In this document: positions 1-9,168 of the stretch, one piece after another
Position numbering within the stretch: position 1 is the first letter of the stretch
Layout of the letters: each line of letters starts with the position of its first letter
Assembly (NCBI RefSeq): GCF_031987975.1
Contig: NZ_DALZYX010000012.1
Span: 34,217 to 98,216 of the forward strand
Source of the DNA: Pseudescherichia sp031987975
Lineage (GTDB): Bacteria; Pseudomonadota; Gammaproteobacteria; Enterobacterales; Enterobacteriaceae
Direction: 5' to 3'
DNA: 64,000 nucleotides
Position numbers and translations under genes: made by a program
Notes under the pieces: generated by a model
Databases searched by the model: none
The model's input: the letters and a program-made list of their open reading frames with translations, nothing else
Told to the model about the DNA's origin: nothing

Positions 1-128
1 GTTAATCGATTCGTTAATGAAATGATTCAGCTTCAAATTATCCCCCGGAACAAATATGTGCTCTATGGCGCGAAAACGCTCATTTTATTGACGCAGTACA
101 CACATTTTAATTTCGATATTTCTCGTTT

Positions 129-146
129 TTGCTCGTTAACGATAAA
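129..146. promoter_or_regulatory. GlpR-like operator upstream of glpF
   Basis: The inverted repeat TGCTCGTTAACGATAA resembles the GlpR operator family (TCG-TTAA-CGA core) and lies about 90 bp before glpF. In E. coli the glycerol-3-phosphate repressor binds several overlapping sites here together with CRP. Only one convincing palindrome is visible; an adjacent TTCTCGTTTTTGC could be a weaker second half. Identification rests on motif and position only. Confidence 0.5.
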
Positions 147-228
147 TTAACACTGTGTCTACAGACACCATGGTTGTCTCTGCTCGCCATGCTAACAATA
201 ACCATTACACACACTTTAGGATCCGATT

Positions 229-1077
229 ATGAGTCAAACATCGACCTTAAAAGGCCAGTGCATCGCCGAGTTCCTCGGTACCGGGTTGTTGATTTTCTTC
301 GGGGTTGGCTGTGTTGCGGCGCTGAAGGTGGCAGGTGCCTCCTTCGGCCAGTGGGAGATCAGTATCATCTGGGGTCTGGGCGTGGCGATGGCCATCTACC
401 TGACCGCCGGGGTCTCCGGTGCGCATCTCAACCCGGCGGTGACCATTGCCCTGTGGCTGTTCGCCTGCTTCGACGGGCGCAAAGTCGCGCCGTTTATCGC
501 CTCGCAGTTTGCAGGCGCGTTTTGTGCCGCCGCGCTGGTCTACGGCCTCTACTACAACCTGTTTTATGATTTTGAACAGACGCACCAGATGGTACGCGGC
601 AGCGTCGAGAGCCTGGATCTTGCCGGGATATTTTCAACCTACCCCAATCCGCACATCAATTTTGTGCAGGCCTTCGCGGTTGAAATGGTGATTACCGCTA
701 TCCTGATGGGCGTAATCATGGCGCTCGGCGATGACGGCAACGGTATTCCACGCGGCCCGCTGGCTCCGCTGCTGATTGGCCTGCTGATTGCGGTAATTGG
801 TGCCTCGATGGGGCCGCTGACCGGCTTTGCGATGAACCCGGCGCGTGATATCGGGCCAAAAGCCTTCGCCTGGCTTGCAGGCTGGGGCAACGTTGCCTTT
901 ACCGGCGGCAAAGATATTCCCTACTTCCTGGTGCCGCTGTTCGGACCGGTAGCAGGTGCAGCGCTCGGCGCGTTTGGTTATCGTAAGCTGATTGGCCGCC
1001 ATCTGCCCTGCGACACCTGCGAGGAAGAGGTGAAAGAGCCAGCTGCCACTGCCGCACAACACAAAGCGTCGCTGTAA
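229..1077 (+). CDS. glpF: Glycerol uptake facilitator GlpF (aquaglyceroporin)
   Basis: Inner-membrane MIP-family channel for facilitated diffusion of glycerol, which GlpK then traps as glycerol-3-phosphate. The 282-residue protein carries both NPA-type boxes: NPAVT near residue 68 and NPARD near residue 203, the latter with the Arg-Asp typical of glycerol rather than water channels. Six hydrophobic segments with two half-helices and a polar C-terminal tail fit the family length (about 281). It starts at an ATG after AGGATCC and is followed 20 bp later by glpK, so the two form an operon. It matches E. coli GlpF nearly throughout. Confidence 0.97.
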   Translation: MSQTSTLKGQCIAEFLGTGLLIFFGVGCVAALKVAGASFGQWEISIIWGLGVAMAIYLTAGVSGAHLNPAVTIALWLFACFDGRKVAPFIASQFAGAFCAAALVYGLYYNLFYDFEQTHQMVRGSVESLDLAGIFSTYPNPHINFVQAFAVEMVITAILMGVIMALGDDGNGIPRGPLAPLLIGLLIAVIGASMGPLTGFAMNPARDIGPKAFAWLAGWGNVAFTGGKDIPYFLVPLFGPVAGAALGAFGYRKLIGRHLPCDTCEEEVKEPAATAAQHKASL

Positions 1078-1097
1078 TGTGACTACGGGAAAATATG

Positions 1098-2606
1098 ATG
1101 ACTGAGAAAAAATATATCGTTGCGCTGGACCAGGGGACGACCAGCTCTCGCGCCGTGGTAATGGATCACGACGCCAATATCATCAGCGTTTCACAGCGCG
1201 AATTTGAACAAATTTATCCTAAGCCAGGCTGGGTCGAGCACGATCCGATGGAGATCTGGGCCAGCCAAAGCTCAACGCTGGTGGAAGTGCTGGCTAAAGC
1301 CGATATCAGCTCCGATCAGATTGCCGCTATCGGTATCACTAACCAGCGTGAAACCGTGGTGATCTGGGATAAAGAGACCGGCAAACCTATTCATAACGCC
1401 ATCGTCTGGCAGTGCCGTCGTACCGCCGACATCTGCGAACACCTGAAGCGCGACGGCCTTGAGGATTACATCCGCGCCACCACGGGCCTGGTGATCGACC
1501 CCTACTTCTCCGGCACTAAGGTGAAGTGGATCCTCGACCACGTTGATGGCTCCCGTGAGCGCGCTAAGCGCGGCGAGCTGCTGTTCGGCACCGTCGATAG
1601 CTGGCTGATCTGGAAGATGACCCAGGGACGCGTCCACGTTACCGACTACACCAACGCCTCCCGTACCATGCTGTTCAACATCCACACCCTCGAGTGGGAT
1701 GAGAAGATGCTGGAGGTGCTGGACATTCCGCGCGCCATGCTGCCGGAAGTCCGTAAATCCTCCGAGGTCTACGGCCAGACTAACATCGGCGGCAAGGGCG
1801 GCACGCGTATTCCTATCGCCGGGATCGCCGGTGACCAGCAGGCGGCGCTCTTCGGCCAGCTCTGCGTCAAGCAGGGAATGGCGAAGAACACCTACGGTAC
1901 CGGCTGCTTTATGCTGATGAATACCGGTGAGAAAGCCGTCGCTTCCGAGCACGGCCTGCTGACCACTATCGCCTGCGGCCCGCGTGGCGAGGTGAACTAC
2001 GCCCTTGAGGGCGCGGTATTTATGGCCGGGGCATCCATTCAGTGGCTGCGCGATGAAATGAAGCTAATCAGCGACTCGTTCGACTCGGAATATTTTGCCA
2101 CCAAGGTGAAAGATACCAACGGTGTGTACGTGGTGCCGGCCTTTACCGGTCTCGGCGCGCCCTACTGGGATCCCTACGCCCGTGGCGCAATCTTCGGTCT
2201 GACCCGTGGGGTTAACTCAAACCACATCATCCGCGCGACGCTGGAATCTATCGCCTATCAGACCCGCGACGTGCTGGAAGCCATGCAGGCCGACTCAGGC
2301 ATTCGCCTGCACGCCCTGCGCGTGGACGGCGGTGCGGTAGCCAACAACTTCCTGATGCAGTTCCAGTCAGACATCCTCGGCACCCGCGTTGAGCGCCCGG
2401 AAGTGCGCGAAGTTACGGCGCTGGGCGCGGCCTATCTGGCGGGCCTGGCGGTGGGCTTCTGGCAGAACCTCGACGAGCTGCAGGAGAAAGCGGTTATCGA
2501 GCGTGAGTTCCGTCCGGGCATCGAAACCACCGAGCGTAACTACCGCTACAGCGGCTGGAAAAAAGCGGTGAAACGCGCCATGGCGTGGGAAGAACACGAC
2601 GACTAA
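1098..2606 (+). CDS. glpK: Glycerol kinase GlpK
   Basis: FGGY-family kinase making sn-glycerol-3-phosphate from glycerol and ATP, the committed step of glycerol use. The N-terminal phosphate loop DQGTTSSRA (residues 10-18) and the second ATPase lobe with GTGCFML are intact. The allosteric parts known from E. coli are also visible: GGKGGTR for fructose-1,6-bisphosphate and PGIETTERN near the C-terminus for enzyme IIA-Glc, so inducer exclusion and feedback are probably conserved. Two ATGs are adjacent; the second (1098) gives MTEKKY, the usual 502-residue form. Confidence 0.97.
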   Translation: MTEKKYIVALDQGTTSSRAVVMDHDANIISVSQREFEQIYPKPGWVEHDPMEIWASQSSTLVEVLAKADISSDQIAAIGITNQRETVVIWDKETGKPIHNAIVWQCRRTADICEHLKRDGLEDYIRATTGLVIDPYFSGTKVKWILDHVDGSRERAKRGELLFGTVDSWLIWKMTQGRVHVTDYTNASRTMLFNIHTLEWDEKMLEVLDIPRAMLPEVRKSSEVYGQTNIGGKGGTRIPIAGIAGDQQAALFGQLCVKQGMAKNTYGTGCFMLMNTGEKAVASEHGLLTTIACGPRGEVNYALEGAVFMAGASIQWLRDEMKLISDSFDSEYFATKVKDTNGVYVVPAFTGLGAPYWDPYARGAIFGLTRGVNSNHIIRATLESIAYQTRDVLEAMQADSGIRLHALRVDGGAVANNFLMQFQSDILGTRVERPEVREVTALGAAYLAGLAVGFWQNLDELQEKAVIEREFRPGIETTERNYRYSGWKKAVKRAMAWEEHDD

Positions 2607-2619
2607 ATACCACCCCGCT

Positions 2620-2641
2620 CCCCTCTCCGCCCGGAGAGGGG
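2620..2641 (+). terminator. GC-rich hairpin between glpK and glpX
   Basis: A perfect 9-bp stem (CCCCTCTCC / GGAGAGGGG, loop GCCC) lies just after the glpK stop and 71 bp before glpX. No T-run follows, so it is more likely an mRNA-stabilising or processing hairpin, or a weak attenuator setting glpX expression below glpFK, than a strong intrinsic terminator. Confidence 0.45.
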
Positions 2642-2712
2642 ACGTTGCTCCTCCTCTCTGTGTTAAACTTTGCACAATTTCTTTAATAACGTTCTTTAAC
2701 GACGAGTGTGCA

Positions 2713-3723
2713 ATGAAACGAGAGCTTGCTATTGAATTTTCCCGCGTAACGGAAGCGGCTGCGCTGGCTGGCTACAAGTGGCTGGGCCGGGGCGATAAAA
2801 ACATTGCCGACGGCGCGGCGGTTAATGCCATGCGCATTGTGCTCAACCAGATCAACATTGACGGCACCATTGTGATTGGCGAGGGCGAAATCGACGAAGC
2901 ACCGATGCTCTATATCGGCGAGCGCGTCGGTACTGGTCAGGGCGATGCGGTGGATATTGCCGTCGATCCCATTGAAGGTACCCGCATGACGGCGATGGGC
3001 CAGGCCAACGCGCTGGCGGTGCTGGCCGTGGGCGACAAGGGTAGCTTCCTGAATGCGCCGGATATGTATATGGAGAAGCTGATTGTCGGCCCTGGCGCAA
3101 AGGGCGCTATCGATCTTAGCCTGTCCCTGGAAGAGAACCTGCGCAACGTGGCCGCCGCGCTCGGTAAGCCGCTCAGCGAGCTAACCGTGACCATCCTGGC
3201 GAAGCCGCGTCACGATGCGGTCATCGCCCAGATGCAGCAGCTCGGCGTGCGCGTGTTTGCCATTCCGGATGGCGACGTGGCGGCTTCCATCCTGACCTGC
3301 ATGCCCGACAGCGAAGTGGACGTGCTCTACGGTATCGGCGGCGCACCGGAGGGCGTAGTCTCCGCCGCTGCCATCCGCGCGCTGGACGGTGACATGCAGG
3401 GCCGCCTGCTGGCGCGTCATCATGTGAAAGGCGACAGCGAAGAGAACCGCCGCATCGGCGAACAGGAGCTGGCGCGCTGTAAAGAGATGGGGATCGAAGC
3501 GGGCAGCGTGCTGCAGCTGGGCGACATGGCGCGCAACGATAACGTAATCTTTTCCGCTACCGGCATCACCAAGGGCGATCTGCTCGACGGCATCAGCCGC
3601 AAGGGCAATATGGCGACTACCGAAACCCTGCTGATCCGCGGTAAATCCCGCACTATTCGCCGCATTCAGTCCATTCACTACCTCGATCGCAAAGATACGG
3701 ACGTACAGCGCCACATTCTCTAA
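2713..3723 (+). CDS. glpX: Fructose-1,6-bisphosphatase class II GlpX
   Basis: Metal-dependent phosphatase hydrolysing fructose-1,6-bisphosphate to fructose-6-phosphate in gluconeogenesis; in the glp operon it lets glycerol carbon run up to hexose phosphate. The 336-residue length is standard. The metal/substrate core is visible as IGEGEIDEAP (residues 55-64) and DPIEGTRMT (about residues 85-93), with the GGAPEGV loop near residue 215. It lies 106 bp downstream of glpK on the same strand, the glpFKX order of E. coli. A purine-rich stretch precedes the ATG. Confidence 0.96.
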   Translation: MKRELAIEFSRVTEAAALAGYKWLGRGDKNIADGAAVNAMRIVLNQINIDGTIVIGEGEIDEAPMLYIGERVGTGQGDAVDIAVDPIEGTRMTAMGQANALAVLAVGDKGSFLNAPDMYMEKLIVGPGAKGAIDLSLSLEENLRNVAAALGKPLSELTVTILAKPRHDAVIAQMQQLGVRVFAIPDGDVAASILTCMPDSEVDVLYGIGGAPEGVVSAAAIRALDGDMQGRLLARHHVKGDSEENRRIGEQELARCKEMGIEAGSVLQLGDMARNDNVIFSATGITKGDLLDGISRKGNMATTETLLIRGKSRTIRRIQSIHYLDRKDTDVQRHIL

Positions 3724-3816
3724 GGTCATTTGATCAATCGAGCTTTCCGGCCCGCCTGGGCTGGAAAAGTTCGCTTTAAGCGACGAAGATAAGGTTATAC
3801 AGAACAGGAGACGATC

Positions 3817-4563
3817 ATGGCGGATTGGATTACAGGAAAAGTTACGAAGGTTGAATTTTGGACCGACGCGCTCTTTAGCCTCACCGTTCATGCTCCCATC
3901 CACCCCTTCAAAGCGGGCCAGTTTGCTAAACTGGGCCTGGAGATTGACGGCGAGCGCGTACAGCGTGCCTACTCCTACGTCAACGCTCCCAGCGATCCTA
4001 ATCTCGAATTTTATCTGGTCACCGTCCCGGACGGTAAGCTGAGTCCGCGCCTTGCGGCGCTGAAGCCGGGCGATGAGGTACTGATCGTGAGCGAGGCCGC
4101 CGGGTTCTTTGTACTGGAGGAGATCCCCGAGTGTGAAACGCTGTGGATGCTGGCAACCGGGACGGCCATCGGACCCTATCTCTCTATTTTGCAGGAGGGT
4201 AAGGATTTGGAGCGCTTCAAAAACCTGGTGTTGGTCCACGCCGCACGCTATGCCGAGGATCTCAGCTATCTGCCGTTGATGCTGGAGCTGCAAAAACGCT
4301 ACGAGGGTAAACTGCACATCCAGACGGTAGTGAGCCGCGAGACGGTAGCTGGCTCGTTGCACGGTCGCGTACCGGCATTGATTGAGAGTGGTGAGCTGGA
4401 GCGAGCCGTCGGGCTAACAATGCGGGCGGAAGATAGCCATGTGATGCTGTGCGGGAATCCGCAGATGGTACGCGATACTCAGCAGCTGCTGAAAGAGACC
4501 CGGCAGATGGCCAAACACCTGCGCCGTCGTCCGGGCCATATGACCGCTGAGCACTATTGGTAA
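3817..4563 (+). CDS. fpr: Ferredoxin/flavodoxin-NADP+ reductase Fpr
   Basis: FAD flavoprotein moving electrons between NADPH and flavodoxin or ferredoxin in the cytoplasm; it supports radical-SAM enzymes and the oxidative stress response. The 248-residue protein has the FAD motif RAYSYVNAP (about residue 50), the NADP-binding segment LATGTAIGP (about 113-121) and the short-type C-terminus ending in Trp (EHYW), a hallmark of the bacterial subclass. AGGAG precedes the ATG. In E. coli the gene is in the SoxRS regulon; no clear SoxS box is called here. Confidence 0.96.
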   Translation: MADWITGKVTKVEFWTDALFSLTVHAPIHPFKAGQFAKLGLEIDGERVQRAYSYVNAPSDPNLEFYLVTVPDGKLSPRLAALKPGDEVLIVSEAAGFFVLEEIPECETLWMLATGTAIGPYLSILQEGKDLERFKNLVLVHAARYAEDLSYLPLMLELQKRYEGKLHIQTVVSRETVAGSLHGRVPALIESGELERAVGLTMRAEDSHVMLCGNPQMVRDTQQLLKETRQMAKHLRRRPGHMTAEHYW

Positions 4564-4579
4564 TTAACGGGCCTGGTAA

Positions 4580-4999
4580 CTAACGGAACTTCACGTCCAG
4601 CGTCGTTTTACCAAACTTGTTTTCGCCCGGCGTGCCGAGAAACGCGCCGAGGTCGACCAGCAGCATGACCAGGATCAGCGTCGGGATAAAACGCCCCACC
4701 GCCCACGTCCAGACGCCGCCTAACACATCCCAGCGCCCGGCCAGCAGCATCCACGCGAGTATCAGCAGTAAGGCCCAGTAGCCCGACTTACCGCGATCGT
4801 GAAGCCGTTTTACTACCACGCAGGTCGTTGGCCAGAGCAGGCTCACCAGCGCAAAGGCTGCCAGCTGCAGATCCACCAGCCCGCTTCCCGCCAGCGAAAA
4901 GAGTGCCACCATCGACAGCGCCCAGAGCGCTATCCAGATCCAGAAGTCACGGCGTCCAATACGCCCTTTAAATGAGAATAACCACTGCTGTATGGTCAT
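4580..4999 (-). CDS. yiiR: DUF805 inner-membrane protein YiiR
   Basis: A 139-residue DUF805-family protein: a short N-terminal region (QQWLFSFKGRIGRRDFWIW) followed by hydrophobic helices interrupted by a basic loop (CVVVKRLHDRGKSGYWAL). Such proteins are predicted inner-membrane proteins of unknown function. The position between fpr and yiiQ-tpiA is that of E. coli yiiR, and it is convergent with fpr. No catalytic residues are apparent. Confidence 0.85.
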   Translation of the reverse strand: MTIQQWLFSFKGRIGRRDFWIWIALWALSMVALFSLAGSGLVDLQLAAFALVSLLWPTTCVVVKRLHDRGKSGYWALLLILAWMLLAGRWDVLGGVWTWAVGRFIPTLILVMLLVDLGAFLGTPGENKFGKTTLDVKFR

Positions 5000-5109
5000 G
5001 TAAGGTTCCTTATAATCGTAGTGCTGCGTAGTTTACCTTAGTCGGGTCAGCTTTTGACAAGCCAGACGGTTATCGTTTTAATCGGGATAGCTAAACAGAG
5101 GGAGAGATC

Positions 5110-5697
5110 ATGAAAAGATGGAGTGTATTACTGGCCTGGCTGACGTTTTGCCTGCCCGCGCTGGCGGTAGAGGTTCCCCTTGCTGCCACGGCCCCCTATC
5201 TGCTGGCGGGCGCGCCAACCTTCGATCAATCCATTAGCCAGTTCCGCGAGAAGTTTAACGCTAATAACCCCACGCTGGCGCTCAACGAGTTTCGCGCCAT
5301 TGAGTCACGTAACGACCGCGCTAACCTGACGCGGGCCGCCAGCAAGATCAATGAGTCGCTTTATGCCTCAACGGCCCTGGAGCGCGGCACGCTGAAGATC
5401 AAGTCGATGCAGATCACCTGGCTACCCGTTCAGGGACCGGAGCAGAAGGCGGCGAAAGCCAAAGCGCAGGAGTATATGGCCGCGGTGTTACGCGCCTTTT
5501 CACCCCAGCTGACCAAAGCCAACAGCCTACAAAAGGTGCAGAAGCTGCTGAATAAAGGTAAAGGCAAAGCCTGGTATGCCGAGACAGAGGGCGCGCTACG
5601 CTATGTTGCGGCAGATAACGGTGAAAAAGGGCTGACCTTCGCTGTTGAACCGATTAAGCTGACGCTATCTGATAGTGCTGAAGGTAACAATAAATGA
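5110..5697 (+). CDS. yiiQ: DUF1454 secreted protein YiiQ
   Basis: A 195-residue protein starting with a clear Sec signal peptide (KRWSVLLAWLTFCLPALA, cleavage after ALA), so probably periplasmic. The rest is a DUF1454 domain, Lys/Ala-rich and without cysteines. Function unknown. It lies directly upstream of tpiA as in E. coli. The start has a good ribosome site (GGGAGAG). Confidence 0.88.
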   Translation: MKRWSVLLAWLTFCLPALAVEVPLAATAPYLLAGAPTFDQSISQFREKFNANNPTLALNEFRAIESRNDRANLTRAASKINESLYASTALERGTLKIKSMQITWLPVQGPEQKAAKAKAQEYMAAVLRAFSPQLTKANSLQKVQKLLNKGKGKAWYAETEGALRYVAADNGEKGLTFAVEPIKLTLSDSAEGNNK

Positions 5698-5806
5698 TAA
5701 AAAGCAAAGCCTTTGCGGGGATGAATCTCTATACTGTTTGACAACCATGCTGCCTGCAAACGGCAGCCATATTCCTTGATTCGCTGATAAAGCGTGGAGA
5801 ATAAAA

Positions 5807-6574
5807 ATGCGACATCCTTTAGTGATGGGTAACTGGAAACTGAACGGCAGCCGCCAGATGGTAAACGAACTGGTAGCTAACCTGCGTAAAGAGCTGGCTG
5901 GCGTCACCGGCTGCGGCGTAGCGATCGCGCCGCCGGCGATGTATCTGGATCTGGCGAAACAGGCCGCAGCGGGCAGCCATATTATCCTCGGCGCGCAGAA
6001 CGTTGATGTGAACCTCTCCGGTGCGTTTACCGGTGAAACGTCCGCTGAGATGCTGAAAGACGTTGGCGCGCAGTACATCATTATTGGTCACTCTGAGCGT
6101 CGCACCTACCATGCAGAGTCTGACGAGCTGATCGCGAAAAAATTCGCCGTGCTGAAAGAGCAGGGTCTGATCCCGGTTCTGTGCATCGGTGAAACCGAAG
6201 AAGAAAACGAAGCGGGTAAAACTGAAGAAGTGTGCGCACGTCAGATCGACGCGGTGCTGAAAACCCAGGGCGCAGCAGCGTTCGAAGGCGTAGTGATCGC
6301 TTACGAGCCGGTATGGGCTATCGGTACCGGCAAGTCAGCCACCCCGGCGCAGGCCCAGGCGGTGCACAAATTTATCCGTGACCACATTGCAAAAGCTGAC
6401 GCAAAAGTGGCTGAGCAGGTCATCATTCAGTATGGTGGCTCGGTTAACGCCTCGAACGCGGCTGAACTGTTCACCCAGCCAGACATCGACGGCGCGCTGG
6501 TTGGCGGTGCCTCTCTGAAAGCTGATGCGTTCGCCGTGATTGTGAAGGCAGCGGAATCGGCTAAGCAGGCATAA
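5807..6574 (+). CDS. tpiA: Triosephosphate isomerase TpiA
   Basis: Interconverts dihydroxyacetone phosphate and glyceraldehyde-3-phosphate. The 255-residue TIM barrel shows the N-terminal GNWKLNG (catalytic Lys), the electrophile HSERR (about residue 96), the catalytic base loop AYEPVWAIGTG (about residues 166-176) and the phosphate-binding YGGSVN and VGGASL. It is well placed between glycerol, rhamnose and glycolytic genes, all of which pass through DHAP. A REP-like terminator follows. Confidence 0.98.
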   Translation: MRHPLVMGNWKLNGSRQMVNELVANLRKELAGVTGCGVAIAPPAMYLDLAKQAAAGSHIILGAQNVDVNLSGAFTGETSAEMLKDVGAQYIIIGHSERRTYHAESDELIAKKFAVLKEQGLIPVLCIGETEEENEAGKTEEVCARQIDAVLKTQGAAAFEGVVIAYEPVWAIGTGKSATPAQAQAVHKFIRDHIAKADAKVAEQVIIQYGGSVNASNAAELFTQPDIDGALVGGASLKADAFAVIVKAAESAKQA

Positions 6575-6595
6575 TCGCATTATACCTGCCTGTAG

Positions 6596-6628
6596 GCCCG
6601 GTAAGCGCTAGCGCCACCGGGCTTTTTT
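6596..6628 (+). terminator. tpiA terminator built from a REP-like hairpin
   Basis: GCCCGGT ... ACCGGGC (6596-6602 with 6616-6622) encloses an internal GCGCTAGCGC palindrome and is followed by six T residues. It ends tpiA and sits against the 3' end of the convergent DASS gene. The sequence is related to the REP elements at 44580 and 63893. Confidence 0.8.
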
Positions 6629-7931
6629 ATAGCCGGCCCAGCACCTGATACCACAGATAGTCCAGCGGCAGCAGCACCAGATACGTTGCCACCGCCAGCG
6701 CCAGACAGAGCAGGATCCCCGCCCGCGCAGGCACTTTCCCTAACGCCATCGCCACCACGATGGGCGAAGCCTGGTACGGCAACAGCGGTGTCGAGTACCC
6801 CAGCACCTGAATCATAATTACCGACAGCAGCGGGAACCCGGTAGCATCAGAGAAGCTCTGGGCCAGGCTGGTATAGAGCGCCGGAACACCGTTGGCGGTC
6901 ATAATAAAGTTAAGTGCGGTGGTAATGCCGGTCAGGGCCAGGAAACTGGTGAATGGGTTTTGTGGATCGAGCGGCATTATATGCAGCAGCGCGTCGCCTA
7001 CAGCGCGGCCAATACCGGTTTGCGTTACCGTGATCGCCAGGCCTAAAATCCCCGCCACGTAGATGCAGGTCCGGATGTTCACCCCTTTGGAGAACTCCTC
7101 TCCGTTAATAAAGCCAATACGTGGCAGCAGCGTGACGCAGGCCGCCGCCAGCCCAGTCCATGCCGGGCCAACTCCATGCCAGCTCTCTGTCACCCACAGG
7201 ATAAGCACAACCGCCAGCATCCAGGCGAGCCGCTTCTCATCCCGGCTCATCGGCGTGGCGGGTTCGAGGTCGCGCGCCGCGTGGGGTTTGCCAGGAAAGA
7301 GCCAGCAGATGAGCGCAATCAGGATCAGCCCCTTCAGAATGCCCAGCACCGGGGTATGCAGCAGCAGATAGGGCACATAGTTAAGATGGATACCAAAAGC
7401 CCCTTCGGCTGCGCCGCTCATTACCAGATTCGGCACGTTAGCGGGCAGAATGGTGGCAGAGAGCTGGAAGGTACCAAAGCCCACCGCCAGCGCCAGGCCG
7501 AACCATGCCCGCGACCCCTCGTGGATCCCGGCGCGTGCCGCCATCGCCGCAACGATGGGCATCAGCAGGGCGATACGCCCCATGTTCGACGGCATAACAA
7601 AGGCCAGGGCATAGCTTAGCAACACGACGCTGCCTACCATCAACAGCCACGAATCCGTTAACCTCGCCGAGAGCGCTCTTGCCGCCCGGTCCGCCAGCCC
7701 GGTTTTACGGATCGCCACGCCCAGTACGAAGCCGCTAAAGACCAGCCAGAACGCCGACGAGGCAAAGCCGCCAAAGATAACGTCCGCCGGTGCGATTTTG
7801 GCCACCATGGCGGCGGCAAAGAAGAGTAGCGCGGTAATAAACTCCGGCAGCAGTGAGGCAGCCCACAGCACGATGGTGATACCGATAATCAGCGAGGGAA
7901 GGAACAGAGGGTGCGTTAACCAGAGTGACAT
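6627..7931 (-). CDS. DASS/SLC13-family anion:sodium symporter
   Basis: A 434-residue polytopic membrane protein with about 11-12 hydrophobic segments. It resembles the divalent anion:Na+ symporter (ArsB/NhaD-related IT) superfamily, with two pseudo-symmetric hairpin signatures around residues 105-175 (VMPSNMGRIALLMP, LPANVPNLVMS) and again near ITTALNFIMTANGVPALY. Substrates of the family include di- and tricarboxylates and sulfate; nothing here fixes which. It occupies the tpiA-sbp gap where E. coli has cdh. It is transcribed in the same direction as sbp but separated from it by a strong terminator, so it is probably an independent unit. Confidence 0.8.
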   Translation of the reverse strand: MSLWLTHPLFLPSLIIGITIVLWAASLLPEFITALLFFAAAMVAKIAPADVIFGGFASSAFWLVFSGFVLGVAIRKTGLADRAARALSARLTDSWLLMVGSVVLLSYALAFVMPSNMGRIALLMPIVAAMAARAGIHEGSRAWFGLALAVGFGTFQLSATILPANVPNLVMSGAAEGAFGIHLNYVPYLLLHTPVLGILKGLILIALICWLFPGKPHAARDLEPATPMSRDEKRLAWMLAVVLILWVTESWHGVGPAWTGLAAACVTLLPRIGFINGEEFSKGVNIRTCIYVAGILGLAITVTQTGIGRAVGDALLHIMPLDPQNPFTSFLALTGITTALNFIMTANGVPALYTSLAQSFSDATGFPLLSVIMIQVLGYSTPLLPYQASPIVVAMALGKVPARAGILLCLALAVATYLVLLPLDYLWYQVLGRL

Positions 7932-8004
7932 ACCTGTCTCCTGTCATTTTTTCACCGAGTCTACGGCGGCAGGCAGGTTCAGTAAACGCCATTAATGGTG
8001 GGGT

Positions 8005-8030
8005 AAAAAAACGGCCCCGCGGGGCCGTTA
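8005..8030 (-). terminator. sbp intrinsic terminator
   Basis: Read on the minus strand, AACGGCCCC/GGGGCCGTT forms a strong stem followed by seven T residues, immediately after the sbp stop codon. Confidence 0.85.
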
Positions 8031-8033
8031 GTC

Positions 8034-9023
8034 TTAACGTTTGCTGATTTGGTCGAAGGTGCCACCGTTAGAGAAGTGGTCTTTCTGAGCTTTTGTCCAG
8101 CCGCCAAACTCATCATCGATAGTGAACAGCTTAAGTTTCGGGAACTCGCTGTCATATTTCTTTGCCACGTCCGGGTTACGCGGGCGATAGAAGTTTTTCG
8201 CCGCAATCTCCTGCCCTTCCGGCGAGTAGAGATACTTCAGATAGGCTTCGGCTACGGATTTGGTCTCTTTTTTATCAACCACTTTGTCAACCACGGAGAC
8301 GGTCGGCTCGGCGAGAATAGATTCGCTCGGGGTGACAATTTCAAACTTGTCTTTGCCCAGCTCGTTAGTCGCCAGCAGCGCCTCGTTCTCCCAGGCGATC
8401 AGCACGTCACCGATGCCGCGCTCAACGAAGGTATTGGTCGCACCGCGTGCGCCGGAGTCCAGCACTTCCACGTTCTTGAACAGCGATTTCACGAAGTCCT
8501 GCGCTTTAGCCTGGTCATTGTTGTTGTGGTGCAGAGCGTAGCCCCACGCCGCCAGGTAGTTCCAGCGCGCACCGCCGGAGCTTTTCGGGTTCGGCGTGAT
8601 CACTGAGACGCCCGGCTTAATCAGATCGTTCCAGTCGTGGATCTGTTTCGGGTTGCCTTTACGTACCAGGAAAACGATGGTGGAGGTATAGGGCGCGGAG
8701 TTGTCCGGCAGGCGTTTGATCCAGTTTTTATCGATGCGTCCACGCTCGGCAATGGCGTCAACGTCATAGGCCAGCGCCAGGGTTACTACATCGGCTTCGA
8801 TACCGTTGATGACGGAGGTAGCCTGTTTGCCTGAGCCGCCGTGCGACTGGCGAATAGTCACGTTATCACCGGTTTCCTGCTTCCAGTGCGCGCTGAATGC
8901 CTTATTGTACTGTTCGTACAGCTCACGCGTTGGATCGTAAGAGACGTTTAAAAGCTGAATGTCCTTTGCCAGAACGCTGCCGGAAGCCAGCAGCAAAGTT
9001 AACCCTACACCCCATTTGTTCAT
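8034..9023 (-). CDS. sbp: Periplasmic sulfate-binding protein Sbp
   Basis: Periplasmic receptor that hands sulfate or thiosulfate to the CysTWA ABC importer, encoded elsewhere. The 329-residue precursor has a signal peptide (MNKWGVGLTLLLASGSVLA) and the Sbp/CysP fold with SYDPTRELYEQYN near the mature start, SHGGSGKQA and the DSGARGATNTF motif around residues 190-200. Position next to pfkA matches E. coli. Normally under CysB control; no operator is called. Confidence 0.95.
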   Translation of the reverse strand: MNKWGVGLTLLLASGSVLAKDIQLLNVSYDPTRELYEQYNKAFSAHWKQETGDNVTIRQSHGGSGKQATSVINGIEADVVTLALAYDVDAIAERGRIDKNWIKRLPDNSAPYTSTIVFLVRKGNPKQIHDWNDLIKPGVSVITPNPKSSGGARWNYLAAWGYALHHNNNDQAKAQDFVKSLFKNVEVLDSGARGATNTFVERGIGDVLIAWENEALLATNELGKDKFEIVTPSESILAEPTVSVVDKVVDKKETKSVAEAYLKYLYSPEGQEIAAKNFYRPRNPDVAKKYDSEFPKLKLFTIDDEFGGWTKAQKDHFSNGGTFDQISKR

Positions 9024-9129
9024 CGCTCACTCTCTTATGTTGAGTTGTGTTGTGATGGACTCAGCGTGCCAGAAAGCGAATCAATGATTAAAGAATAAAA
9101 AAAGATTGGCTATAACGAAGGGGAATAAA

Positions 9130-9155
9130 GCGAGCGACCCTCCCCGGCTGGGGAG
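9130..9155 (-). terminator. pfkA terminator hairpin
   Basis: On the minus strand GCCCTCCCC-agcc-GGGGAGGG forms a 9-bp stem about 20 nt after the pfkA stop. The downstream T-tract is weak (CGCTTTATT), so termination may be partial. Confidence 0.6.
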
Positions 9156-9168
9156 GGCGCATTTTGAA

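Noticed and set aside
3181..4362. 393-codon open frame antisense to glpX and fpr
   Set aside because: Spans two conserved genes and their intergenic gap; no domain and no ribosome site.
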